Below, piece by piece: positions 15,210 to 22,479 of a DNA stretch of 64,000 nucleotides (position 1 is the stretch's first letter; each line of letters starts with the position of its first letter). The stretch comes from Alphaproteobacteria bacterium (GTDB lineage: Bacteria; Pseudomonadota; Alphaproteobacteria; Micavibrionales; UBA2020). A program made the position numbers and the translations under genes. The stretch covers positions 395,027-459,026 of the forward strand of contig JAICWS010000003.1 in the NCBI GenBank assembly GCA_025934695.1. The letters are read 5' to 3'. The notes under the pieces were generated by a model. It ran no database searches. It was not told the DNA's origin and was given only the letters and a program-made list of their open reading frames with translations.

Positions 15210-16799
15210 ATGTCACAAGAACATAATGAAGTTCGCCTTCCGCTGATACAGAAGCTTATAAAACTGGGATGGAACGAACATCAAATTGTGGTCAAACCTG
15301 AGTGGCGAGTGCCTAAAGCCCCAAATGAAGCAAGTAAACGTGAAAGGGGTGCAAAATTTGACGGCTTCCCAGTGGATGTTGCTATATTTGACGATGTTGC
15401 GAATGTTGGTAATTACGAACACTTAGCGGCGATCGTAGAAACCAAAAGCCCCTCAAAAAAAGAAGGCATCAATCAGCTAAAAATTTACATGGGTTTGGAA
15501 CCCCATGTGAAGATTGGCGTCTGGACAAATGGAACTGAAATTTCCCGTGTTTATCGGGCCTCCGATGGAAGCTACGTCACTCATACTTCATCATCTCTTC
15601 CTCGTTTTGGCGAGAGCTTAATTCTGGCCGCACCGGAAAAAATATCTTGGAAAGACCTCCAACCTGTAGACCAAAAAAAGCTTAGAAAGTTATTTGAGCG
15701 CTTACTGAATGTGGTCGTCGCGCGAGACACGAAAAGCACCAGGCGCGACGATCAGTTGAATCATCTTTGTAATTTAATCTTGGTCAAATTGGAGAGCGAC
15801 AAGGAAGCAAAAATTTCGCCGGATGCCCCGGCAGTTTTTCAGGTGTGGGATAAAGAAGAGCAAACGGCGAAGAAAATTCAGGCGTATTATCAGTCAATGC
15901 GACTTACTCACTCGGACTTGTTCGGCACTGATTTAGATACACAAATTCAGCTGGATTCTCACACAATTGCTCAAGCAGCTTATGAGCTTGGCCAGTATAA
16001 GCTTATAGATATTCCAATTGACGTTATATCGGAGGCATTCCAGATATTCCGCACCGCAAGTCTTAAATCAGAAGAAGGGCAATACTATACCCCTTATCCA
16101 GTAATAAGAAGCGCGGTTCGCATGATGGACATCCAGCCTAGTGACAAAATCGTCGACCCTGCCTGCGGTACTGGTGGATTTTTGATCGAGGCATATCGCC
16201 GTTTGCGTGAATCTTACCCAAGAATGACCGATGCAGACGCGAAAGGTTGGGCGCAGCGACATTTATTTGGCATTGATAAAGATCGTGTGAACGTCAAATT
16301 GACAAAGGCAATAATGTTAATCGTCGGAGATGGTTCAACACATACTTACCTTGCTGACTCTCTTCGCGAGCATCTTTGGGCAAAAAACTATCCGGATCTA
16401 TTGACTGCCGCGAAAGACTCGAGCTTCACTTGCATCCTGACAAATCCTCCTTTTGGAAAGGAGCTAAAGTTCAGCGCTTCAGACGGTCGCTTGTCAAGCT
16501 ACGCGATCTGCAAAAAACCTACAGATAAAAAGGATCGAAATACTACTTTTATTGACACGCAATTTGAAGAGCGAGAACTGGGGCTGGTATTTATGGAGCG
16601 GTGCCATCGTCTTTTGATAAAGGGCGGTCGACTAGGCATTGTCTTACCGGAGACTTACTTCTTTTCCCCAAGCTATCTCTGGCTTCAAAGTTGGCTGCAG
16701 AAGCGGTTCGAAGTTCGTGCAATTTTGAACATTCCAATGGAGGCCTTTCAAGGGTTTTGTCGCGCTAAAACTAACTTTTACATTTTCGAAAAGGTTTGA
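15210..16799 (+). CDS. Fused restriction nuclease / N6-adenine methyltransferase (BcgI-like RM subunit)
   Basis: 529 residues. The N-terminal 170 residues resemble the HsdR/PD-(D/E)xK nuclease domain: Asp56 in F-P-V-D-V-A-I-F and E77-T-K79 in A-I-V-E-T-K-S, then Q-L-K-I-Y-M. A helical HsdM-like linker follows. The methyltransferase has SAM motif I D-P-A-C-G-T-G-G-F at about 316-324 and the catalytic N-P-P-F at about 412. A nuclease fused to a gamma-class methylase with a separate specificity subunit is the layout of BcgI-type type IIB/IIG systems. GC is about 43% in sampled lines, far below the neighbours, so recent transfer is likely. A TATAAT box sits at 15170-15175. Confidence 0.85.
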   Translation: MSQEHNEVRLPLIQKLIKLGWNEHQIVVKPEWRVPKAPNEASKRERGAKFDGFPVDVAIFDDVANVGNYEHLAAIVETKSPSKKEGINQLKIYMGLEPHVKIGVWTNGTEISRVYRASDGSYVTHTSSSLPRFGESLILAAPEKISWKDLQPVDQKKLRKLFERLLNVVVARDTKSTRRDDQLNHLCNLILVKLESDKEAKISPDAPAVFQVWDKEEQTAKKIQAYYQSMRLTHSDLFGTDLDTQIQLDSHTIAQAAYELGQYKLIDIPIDVISEAFQIFRTASLKSEEGQYYTPYPVIRSAVRMMDIQPSDKIVDPACGTGGFLIEAYRRLRESYPRMTDADAKGWAQRHLFGIDKDRVNVKLTKAIMLIVGDGSTHTYLADSLREHLWAKNYPDLLTAAKDSSFTCILTNPPFGKELKFSASDGRLSSYAICKKPTDKKDRNTTFIDTQFEERELGLVFMERCHRLLIKGGRLGIVLPETYFFSPSYLWLQSWLQKRFEVRAILNIPMEAFQGFCRAKTNFYIFEKV

Positions 16800-17719
16800 A
16801 TACAATGGTGCACAAGCCAAAATGGTTTAATAAAGACAAAGTGCTCATCATTAACGCACCCACCTGTGGAATCAATAAGGACGGCCAAGAACAGTATGTG
16901 GTTGACCCTGGTACAGGCGCTAGAGGCAGCAACATCGACGACAAATTGGCAGAATATACGGAATTAGTTGCTCAAAATAAGGTAAAAAGCGGGCACGGCC
17001 ACATTGCGTATAAATCGGCAGTTGAAATACAACGTAGCGGCATATATGTGCCCTGTTATTTCGACGATAAATATGAAGATGACTTTGTAAAGAAGTTTTC
17101 AAAGCGGTCGGAATTTTTTTTGATGTCGCTTGGCGAGTTAAACGCCAAGAAAATGATAAGTATCGAAGGCGGCCACGGCAGCCCGAGTGCCGATCAACGA
17201 ACCGGCGAAGTACCCTATATTAAGGTATCCGACCTTCGCGCGGGTAGCGTAAATATCAATCCTACAAACATGATCCCAAAGACGCTGGCGGAAACTTTTT
17301 GGGGCGGATCGCATTCCGGTCTTGCTCCATATGACCTTTTGTCACCTGAACGCGCGTCAAAGAACATTGGCGAGTTCTGTGTCCTTTTGCCAGGTCAGGA
17401 GGAAGTGGTTTTAACAAAAGAGGTGATAGTAATTCGGGCCGACAAGGATGCGGTTTTCGATCAGTTCTATTTAATGTGGGCGCTATCATTAACCGAGGTT
17501 CGAAATCAGTGGAAACGTATAATTTTCATGCAGACGAACCGAGAAGATGTGGGCGACCGAATGATGGAAATCAAAATCCCAGTCCCCAAGGTCACGAAGA
17601 CCGCGCGCGATGTGGCTAAACCATTTAAGGATTACTATTTAGGCCTGGAGAGGTTGCGTGAGGTTTTTCGAGATGAACTAGATGCATCTGGTTTTTCACA
17701 TCATATATTTCATAGTTAA
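16796..17719 (+). CDS. Restriction-modification specificity subunit (HsdS-like)
   Basis: 307 residues from a TTG overlapping the methylase stop, or 304 from the ATG at 16805. The second half contains GGHGSPSADQRTGEVPYIKV-like target-recognition residues (G-G-x-x-S-P and V-P-Y-I-K-V-S-D-L), and the end has a coiled segment (F-K-D-Y-Y-L-G-L-E-R-L-R-E-V-F). The N-terminal half is more divergent and may be a second recognition half-domain. It would direct the fused nuclease-methylase to its DNA site. It shares the AT-rich composition of that gene. Confidence 0.8.
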   Translation: MNTMVHKPKWFNKDKVLIINAPTCGINKDGQEQYVVDPGTGARGSNIDDKLAEYTELVAQNKVKSGHGHIAYKSAVEIQRSGIYVPCYFDDKYEDDFVKKFSKRSEFFLMSLGELNAKKMISIEGGHGSPSADQRTGEVPYIKVSDLRAGSVNINPTNMIPKTLAETFWGGSHSGLAPYDLLSPERASKNIGEFCVLLPGQEEVVLTKEVIVIRADKDAVFDQFYLMWALSLTEVRNQWKRIIFMQTNREDVGDRMMEIKIPVPKVTKTARDVAKPFKDYYLGLERLREVFRDELDASGFSHHIFHS

Positions 17720-17727
17720 GATAACAA

Positions 17728-17771
17728 CGTTACTCCTACTCCTGCCAACATCATAGGCAGAAGAAGTAACG
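17728..17771 (+). terminator. Hairpin after the RM genes, possible terminator
   Basis: CGTTACT pairs with AGTAACG and CTGCC with GGCAG inside, making a long imperfect stem just after the specificity gene. The following run is A-rich rather than T-rich on this strand, so termination is not certain. Confidence 0.35.
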
Positions 17772-17792
17772 CGAAAAAAGCTGGACTAATTT

Positions 17793-18677
17793 ATGCCCCT
17801 CACCCAACTCACCATTCCCTCCCGCGAGGCCGACATCGGCGGGCTGAAGGTGCGCCGGCTGCTGCCGTGGCGGGAGCGGCGGATGGTGGGGCCGTTCGTG
17901 TTCCTGGACCATATGGGCCCGGCGGATTTTGCGCCCGCGCAGGGCATCGACGTGCCGCCGCATCCGCATATCGGCCTTGCCACGCTGACGTACCTGTTCG
18001 AAGGCGAGGTCGTGCATCGCGATACGCTGGGGTCGCATCAGGCAATCGCGCCGGGCGACGTAAACTGGATGGCGGCGGGACGTGGCATCGCGCATTCGGA
18101 GCGGTCGGGCGAGCGGGCGCACCACCGCCGCATGAACGGGCTGCAAAGCTGGGTCGCGCTGCCCAAAGAGGACGAAGAAAGCGCGCCCGCCTTCTGGCAC
18201 CATGCGGCGAAAGAAATACCAAACATCGAGCGCCCGGGCGTCGCCCTGCGCGTGGTGGCGGGAGAAGCTTATGGAGTAACCTCGCCCGTCAGCACTTTCA
18301 GCCCGCTATTCTATGTCGAGGCGCGCATGGCGGCGGGTGCGCGGCTGGAGCTGCCGGACAATTACGAGGAGCGCGGCGCCTATGTGATGAGCGGCGAAAC
18401 AACCATCGCCGGCAGCCGCGTGCAGGCCGGGACGCTGCCGGTGTTCGAGCCGGGCAAAATCGTGATCGAGGCGCAGACGCAAGCGCATATCATGCTGATG
18501 GGCGGTGCGCCGTTGCCGGAGCTGCGCTTTATCTGGTGGAATTTCGTCTCGAGCTCGAAAGATCGCATCGAGCAGGCGAAGGAAGACTGGAAAGCGGGCA
18601 AGTTCGGCACAATTCCGGGCGACGAGAAGGAATTCGTGCCACTGCCAGAGACGGTGAAGCCGGGAAATATTCTGTAG
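17793..18677 (+). CDS. Pirin family protein
   Basis: 294 residues with two cupin barrels. The metal site of the N-terminal barrel is visible as P-H-P-H-I-G-L-A-T-L-T-Y-L-F-E-G and M-A-A-G-R-G-I-A-H-S-E, diagnostic of pirins; some pirins act as quercetin dioxygenases and others as redox sensors. The C-terminal barrel lacks obvious metal ligands, as usual. GC returns to the genomic level directly after the RM island, marking its right edge. The start at 17793 fits the family length. Confidence 0.93.
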   Translation: MPLTQLTIPSREADIGGLKVRRLLPWRERRMVGPFVFLDHMGPADFAPAQGIDVPPHPHIGLATLTYLFEGEVVHRDTLGSHQAIAPGDVNWMAAGRGIAHSERSGERAHHRRMNGLQSWVALPKEDEESAPAFWHHAAKEIPNIERPGVALRVVAGEAYGVTSPVSTFSPLFYVEARMAAGARLELPDNYEERGAYVMSGETTIAGSRVQAGTLPVFEPGKIVIEAQTQAHIMLMGGAPLPELRFIWWNFVSSSKDRIEQAKEDWKAGKFGTIPGDEKEFVPLPETVKPGNIL

Positions 18678-18707
18678 CCGTAGACCCCGCGCAACGTCCG
18701 CCGGCTG

Positions 18708-19382
18708 TTAAGGACCGCTGTTGGGCGCGCTTTGTCCACCTGATTTTGCAGCGCCCCGCGGCTGAAGCCGCAGTTTTGGCATGGTCAGCGGCGCGGCCGG
18801 CACTGTGGTCGGCGCCTGGGGCATAGCGGCCGTGTTGAAGGACGGGCTGCGGTTCGAAAGGCCATCGGCGATTTTCTTGTGCATATCTTTGCGCAGCTGT
18901 TCACCGCCGAAGCCGAGGTTGCCGACCAGTTCGGGCGCGGAGAGGCCCCGGTGGTTGCGGATCGTGAGGTCTGCGCCGGCTTTCATCAGCAGGCGGGCGG
19001 CGTTGCCGTTGCCCTCGGCCAACGCATCCATGATCGGGGTCGAGCCGTTTGCATCCTGCAGGTCCAGGTTGGCGCCTTTGAACACCAGGTAACCGAGAAT
19101 GACCGGCTGCTCTGTCATCGCCGCCATGTAGACAGGCAGCGCGCCATATTTGCTGCGCTGGTTCACGTCGGCGCCCGCTTCGACCAGCGCCTTGACGACA
19201 TCCAGCTCGCCTGCGACGGTCGCGCAGGTCAGCAGCGGCAAAGGAAAGGCCGCGCCCGGCGCGGCGTTCGTCGCAACATCGACGCCTTCGGCGACGAGTT
19301 GCAGCGCCTGCGCAACGTTGACGGGGTTCTGCTCCAGTTCGTTTGCGAGCTGCGTGGTTCTTTCGGCTTTCGTCGTCGGCAT
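18708..19382 (-). CDS. Ankyrin-repeat protein
   Basis: 224 residues. Three to four ankyrin repeats span about residues 45-155, with clear consensus pieces L-V-E-A-G-A-D-V-N, L-V-F-K-G-A-N-L-D-L-Q-D and L-M-K-A-G-A-D-L-T-I-R-N. No signal peptide. The C-terminal region is disordered and carries A-P-L-T-M-P-K-L-R-L-Q-P-R, a basic tail shared in pattern with the ankyrin protein at 52699. GGGGAG lies before the ATG. The promoter (19589-19618) is about 200 bases upstream, leaving a long leader. The partner or target is unknown. Confidence 0.9.
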   Translation of the reverse strand: MPTTKAERTTQLANELEQNPVNVAQALQLVAEGVDVATNAAPGAAFPLPLLTCATVAGELDVVKALVEAGADVNQRSKYGALPVYMAAMTEQPVILGYLVFKGANLDLQDANGSTPIMDALAEGNGNAARLLMKAGADLTIRNHRGLSAPELVGNLGFGGEQLRKDMHKKIADGLSNRSPSFNTAAMPQAPTTVPAAPLTMPKLRLQPRGAAKSGGQSAPNSGP

Positions 19383-19588
19383 AAATTTCTCCCCTTTAAA
19401 GCGTTTCCAAAAACGCGGAAGCGGAATGCCGATGCCTTAAGGAGGAAGCTTTCATGAAAATCGGGGGACATGAAACAACCTCGGAACATGGAAATCCGTC
19501 CGCGGTTGTTTTGACAGCCTTCTACGTGGATCCGGACGTGAAACAATGACCCCAAAACCATCCGGCGTAAGTGGCGGGCTGCATGATT

Positions 19589-19618
19589 GTTATAGCAGAT
19601 GCAGAGATATTATGTCAA
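19589..19618 (-). promoter_or_regulatory. Promoter of the ankyrin gene (TTGACATAAT type)
   Basis: On the minus strand TTGACA is separated by 18 bases from TATAAC. The -35 hexamer is extended to TTGACATAATAT. The predicted start leaves a leader of nearly 200 bases to the ankyrin ATG at 19382; I see no gene in that leader. Confidence 0.7.
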
Positions 19619-19665
19619 ATGAAAAGATAATGCCCATTGAAATTTAATGGCTTTTTGGAGTGCTC

Positions 19666-19989
19666 TTACTGGCGCGGCGGCTTTTTCAGGAGCAGCATCA
19701 TGGCCAGGCAGCCAAGGCCGAAGGCCGCGATGAGGACCGGCGTGGGCCGTTCGCGCGCGGCAGTTTCGGCGCGGTATAGCAGGTTGCGTGCGGCGCCTGA
19801 GAGTTTGCGGAAGTTGCGCGCCACGGCGATGGTCGCACCCACGTCGCGGATAATGGAAAGCACGGTGCTGTCGGAGGGGCTGTCGAGCCGCGCGGGCGTG
19901 CCGCCATTGAGCTTTGGTCGGGCGCTCATGTCGCCACCTGAAAGATAACTGGCCAAGGTTTCGCTCCCTTTACGCCATGCCAACGGCAT
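19666..19989 (-). CDS. Small membrane-anchored protein, ElaB/YqjD-like C-terminus
   Basis: 107 residues from the ATG at 19989, which has GGGGAGGG just upstream; an in-frame ATG at 19929 is possible. The C-terminal half reads Y-R-A-E-T-A-A-R-E-R-P-T-P-V-L-I-A-A-F-G-L, then a hydrophobic helix ending in LKKPPRQ. That layout, amphipathic helix, R-x-x-P and terminal transmembrane helix, is like ElaB/YqjD (DUF883) inner-membrane proteins. Similarity is by pattern only. Confidence 0.65.
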   Translation of the reverse strand: MPLAWRKGSETLASYLSGGDMSARPKLNGGTPARLDSPSDSTVLSIIRDVGATIAVARNFRKLSGAARNLLYRAETAARERPTPVLIAAFGLGCLAMMLLLKKPPRQ

Positions 19990-20007
19990 AGCCCTCCCCG
20001 CGTTCCG

Positions 20008-20382
20008 TTAATCCATCCCTTCCGACAGGATGGCGGTGCTTAACGTCGCGCAGGATCCTCGGGGCAAGCACACCGTTTCCGGCTTGCCCGCGACCTCATC
20101 ATATTCCGTAAAGAATACCGGTCCGCCCACGATGTATGGCGCGCAGAGTTTTTCAAAACGGCGCAGCGCCTTCGAGGCATGGTGGATTTCGAGGGCGGTT
20201 TCATCGTCAAACACGGCAAGGTGCATGAAACGCGCGGGGTCATCGCGCTGCTGCCAGGCGAGATAGAATACCGTGCCAGGCTCGTTTTCTTTCACATGGT
20301 CCGTCAGCTCGGTCACAGCCTGGCGCACCTTGGCTATGCTGTCCGGCTTCACCTGATAGGCGCCGGTCTGGCAAATTCGCAT
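20008..20382 (-). CDS. Antibiotic biosynthesis monooxygenase (ABM)-domain protein
   Basis: 124 residues with the dimeric alpha/beta barrel pattern of ABM proteins: an early strand, helix (D-S-I-A-K-V-R-Q-A-V-T-E-L), E-P-G-T-V-F-Y-L-A-W-Q-Q-R-D-D, F-M-H-L-A-V-F-D-D-E-T-A-L-E-I-H-H-A-S. These are small oxygenases or degradation enzymes acting on quinones or haem-like substrates; the substrate here is unknown. The last 25 residues are an added tail. Confidence 0.82.
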   Translation of the reverse strand: MRICQTGAYQVKPDSIAKVRQAVTELTDHVKENEPGTVFYLAWQQRDDPARFMHLAVFDDETALEIHHASKALRRFEKLCAPYIVGGPVFFTEYDEVAGKPETVCLPRGSCATLSTAILSEGMD

Positions 20383-20760
20383 GGGCCTTCGTCCTCCCTG
20401 GTTTCAACGCCAAAGCCACCTGCGGCGAAAATGTTCCGGCGCATGGCCAAGCGCGCCCGCGGCTGCGCTACGATGGGATGAAGCCTTAAAAGGATTACTG
20501 CCAGGGCCGACGGCGTTCCCTCCTGCGCTGACAGCAAATGCCTGCGAGCTGAATTGCCTGTGACCTTTCTCACATCGCGTTCCACCCCGACGGAAGTCGG
20601 GGTCCAGTTTATAAAACTTCTAGCTCATGAGTGGCGCGAGATAAATTGAGATAGTAGAGTTTCATAAACTGGATACCGGCTTTCGCCGGTATGGACGGGA
20701 AACTGCGTTCCGATTCTCGCTTTGTAAATAGTTGTTTTTATTTGTTATTTTGGACCGCTC
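20383..20760. other. Gene-poor interval with palindromic repeats
   Basis: I find no convincing gene here. Open frames on both strands are short, lack ribosome sites and have no recognisable product. The right part holds the palindromic element at 20584-20700. Confidence 0.5.
20584..20700. repeat. Palindromic intergenic element
   Basis: Two REP-like hairpins (CCCCGACGGAAGTCGGGG and TACCGGCTTTCGCCGGTA) flank a region in which TCCAGTTTATAAAAC and GTTTCATAAACTGGA are near-inverted copies, so the whole unit can fold on itself. Confidence 0.7.
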
Positions 20761-20792
20761 TTGACATTCCATACCATAGTTGTATGGTATGG
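20761..20792 (+). promoter_or_regulatory. Promoter with embedded operator palindrome
   Basis: TTGACA (20761-20766) and TATGGT (20783-20788) are 16 bases apart. A perfect nine-base inverted repeat CCATACCAT/ATGGTATGG (20769-20777 and 20784-20792) covers the spacer and the -10 box, which is the usual geometry of a repressor operator. Confidence 0.65.
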
Positions 20793-20841
20793 TTAAGAGA
20801 CGAAACAAAAACAATAACGGCAAGGCACAGAGGAAAACAAG

Positions 20842-21129
20842 ATGAAGGGATGGATGAAAAAGGGAATGCTGGCGCTGGCTTTCGGGGCCGCGGCGATCGG
20901 CATGACGGGCTGCGACACGCAGCAGTACCAGGACCAGGCGCAGCGCGCGGTCGAAAACATGGGTTTCAGCGACGTCAAGGTTGAATACAGCAGCTCGGCC
21001 ACGCTCGTGAAATGCGGACAGGACGATAACTTCGGCTGGAAGTTCCAGGCCACAAACCCGGTCGGCAAGCATGTCGAAGGCTATGTCTGCAACGGATTTA
21101 CGAAAGGTTCGACCGTCCGCTTCGAATAA
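20842..21129 (+). CDS. Small lipoprotein, 95 aa
   Basis: AGAGGAAAA precedes the ATG. Residues 1-22 are a signal peptide ending in the lipobox G-M-T-G-C, so the mature protein would be lipid-anchored at Cys24. The rest has two more Cys (58 and 82) that could pair. The last 35 residues (V-E-G-Y-V-C-N-G-F-T-K-G-S-T-V-R-F-E) align with the end of the 97-residue protein at 56576 (V-K-G-I-V-C-K-G-L-G-T-S-S-T-I-R-Y-E), so the two are paralogues. Function unknown. Its promoter has an embedded operator and a terminator follows. Confidence 0.85.
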   Translation: MKGWMKKGMLALAFGAAAIGMTGCDTQQYQDQAQRAVENMGFSDVKVEYSSSATLVKCGQDDNFGWKFQATNPVGKHVEGYVCNGFTKGSTVRFE

Positions 21130-21168
21130 GTTTCCACCCACCTACACCTCAGCCACAGCAACCTTTAC

Positions 21169-21209
21169 GGTCCCGAAGGACCCTGACACCTTCGGGACCT
21201 TTTTCTTTT
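21169..21209 (+). terminator. Rho-independent terminator
   Basis: GGTCCCGAAGG pairs with CCTTCGGGACC, followed by TTTTTTCTTTT, downstream of the small lipoprotein gene. Confidence 0.95.
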
Positions 21210-21226
21210 CCGTTTACACATTCAAT

Positions 21227-21250
21227 CCACCCCGGCTTTCGCCGGGGTGG
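21227..21250. repeat. REP palindrome
   Basis: CCACCCCGGC, TTTC, GCCGGGGTGG: a perfect ten-base stem. Near-identical units occur at 40579, 48242, 48361, 52561 and 52675. Confidence 0.85.
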
Positions 21251-21288
21251 GAATTCCTTTTACGCCGTATTTGGTCTAGATTGGAAAA

Positions 21289-21759
21289 ATGAAAGTCGAA
21301 GCGATCCTGCTCCTGTTAGCATTGCTGTTGGCGACCGTTCCGGCCAAAGCCTGCCTGTCGCGGCAGCTAATCCCGCCGCCGGTGCTGGCGGAGTACATGA
21401 GCCACACGCTGGGCGCATCGAACGATCCCTTGCAGGCCTATGCCGATGCCTTTAACCGCGACAAGGCTTATTACGACGCGATCGCGGTGGAGCTTTGCGG
21501 CCTGGGCAACGAACCGGCCCAGCAGGCGCTGATCAACGCCGACGCGCATATCATGGACCAGCTCCATGACAAATGGCAGAAGACCGGCGCGGCGCTGGCC
21601 ACGGCGAAAGCACCGAAGGCCGATGCGCCGCCCGCCTGTAAGACGGAAGCCGATTGCAAGGATTACTGCATCGCGCAGGCCAGGAAAGGCGAATGCCTGG
21701 TCAATGGCGCCGCCGCCTGCAACGCGGGCACCTGTTCTTGCCTGCTGACCTGCCGCTGA
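21289..21759 (+). CDS. Secreted Cys-rich protein, 156 aa
   Basis: Residues 1-21 are a clear Sec signal peptide (long Leu core, cleavage after AKA). The mature protein has a helical middle and a C-terminal cluster of eight Cys (C-K-T-E-A-D-C, Y-C, E-C, A-C, T-C-S-C, T-C), suggesting a disulfide-stabilised domain. No family recognised. The 3' end lies three bases from the stop of the convergent YgjP-like gene. Confidence 0.78.
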   Translation: MKVEAILLLLALLLATVPAKACLSRQLIPPPVLAEYMSHTLGASNDPLQAYADAFNRDKAYYDAIAVELCGLGNEPAQQALINADAHIMDQLHDKWQKTGAALATAKAPKADAPPACKTEADCKDYCIAQARKGECLVNGAAACNAGTCSCLLTCR

Positions 21760-21762
21760 AAT

Positions 21763-22479
21763 TTACCCGTAATTGAGCAGCTTGCGGCCCTGTTTGCGCA
21801 GCCAGCGGCGGGACTGGGCCGCGTCGTTGGTGAGCGACGCGCAGAGTGCCCAGAAGCGGCGCGAATGGTTGAGGTGCACGCGGTGCGCGACCTCGTGCGC
21901 GACGAGGTAATCCATGACCTCGGGCGGCGCCAGCAGTATGCGCCAGGAATACATGAGCCTGCCGTCGGGCCCGCAGGAGCCCCAGCGCGTGTTGGGGTCG
22001 AGGATGCGGATGGAGACGGGCGGCAATTTCAGCTGCGCAGCCTTGCGATCCGAGATTTCCTTGAAATGGCGATAGGCTTCGGCCTTGAGGAAATCGCGCA
22101 CGCGTCGGCTGATATGCTCGACGCCACCATGGACGATGAGTTTGTCGCCTTCAAGGCGCGTGAGGCCGCGCCCTTGAGCATGCTCGATCGTATAATTCTT
22201 TCCCGCGATGGGCAGAGCCGTGCCGGGCGCGAAGGGGATGGTCTGCAGCGCGTTGCGGCGCTGGTCCTCGATCCAGGGGCGGTGGCGCTCGACGAATTTG
22301 AGCGCCTTTTCGAGAGAGACGCGGGACTTCAGCGGCCAGCAGAAGACGACATCGCCCTCTTTCGCGTCGACGCGCAAAGAAAAGCGCCGCGCGCGCGACG
22401 AGGGCTTGACCTTCACGCCGCCCACGTCGAGCGGGATGATCTGCTTGATATCAGGCTTTGGCTTTTGCCGGAACCACAT
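21763..22479 (-). CDS. ygjP: YgjP-like (SprT/WLM-related) metallopeptidase
   Basis: 238 residues from the ATG at 22479, overlapping the leuA 3' end by 29 bases. The core has Y-L-V-A-H-E-V-A-H-R-V-H-L-N-H-S-R-R-F-W: an HExxH motif plus the downstream His typical of YgjP (DUF45). The N-terminal part (V-K-P-S-S-R-A-R-R-F-S-L-R-V) is the usual YgjP lead-in. Members are cytosolic and of uncertain substrate. It is probably co-transcribed with leuA. Confidence 0.9.
   Translation of the reverse strand: MWFRQKPKPDIKQIIPLDVGGVKVKPSSRARRFSLRVDAKEGDVVFCWPLKSRVSLEKALKFVERHRPWIEDQRRNALQTIPFAPGTALPIAGKNYTIEHAQGRGLTRLEGDKLIVHGGVEHISRRVRDFLKAEAYRHFKEISDRKAAQLKLPPVSIRILDPNTRWGSCGPDGRLMYSWRILLAPPEVMDYLVAHEVAHRVHLNHSRRFWALCASLTNDAAQSRRWLRKQGRKLLNYG

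Noticed and set aside
20349..20585. Short frames on both strands in the 20383-20760 gap
   Set aside because: No ribosome site, no conserved features, and overlap with palindromic repeats.
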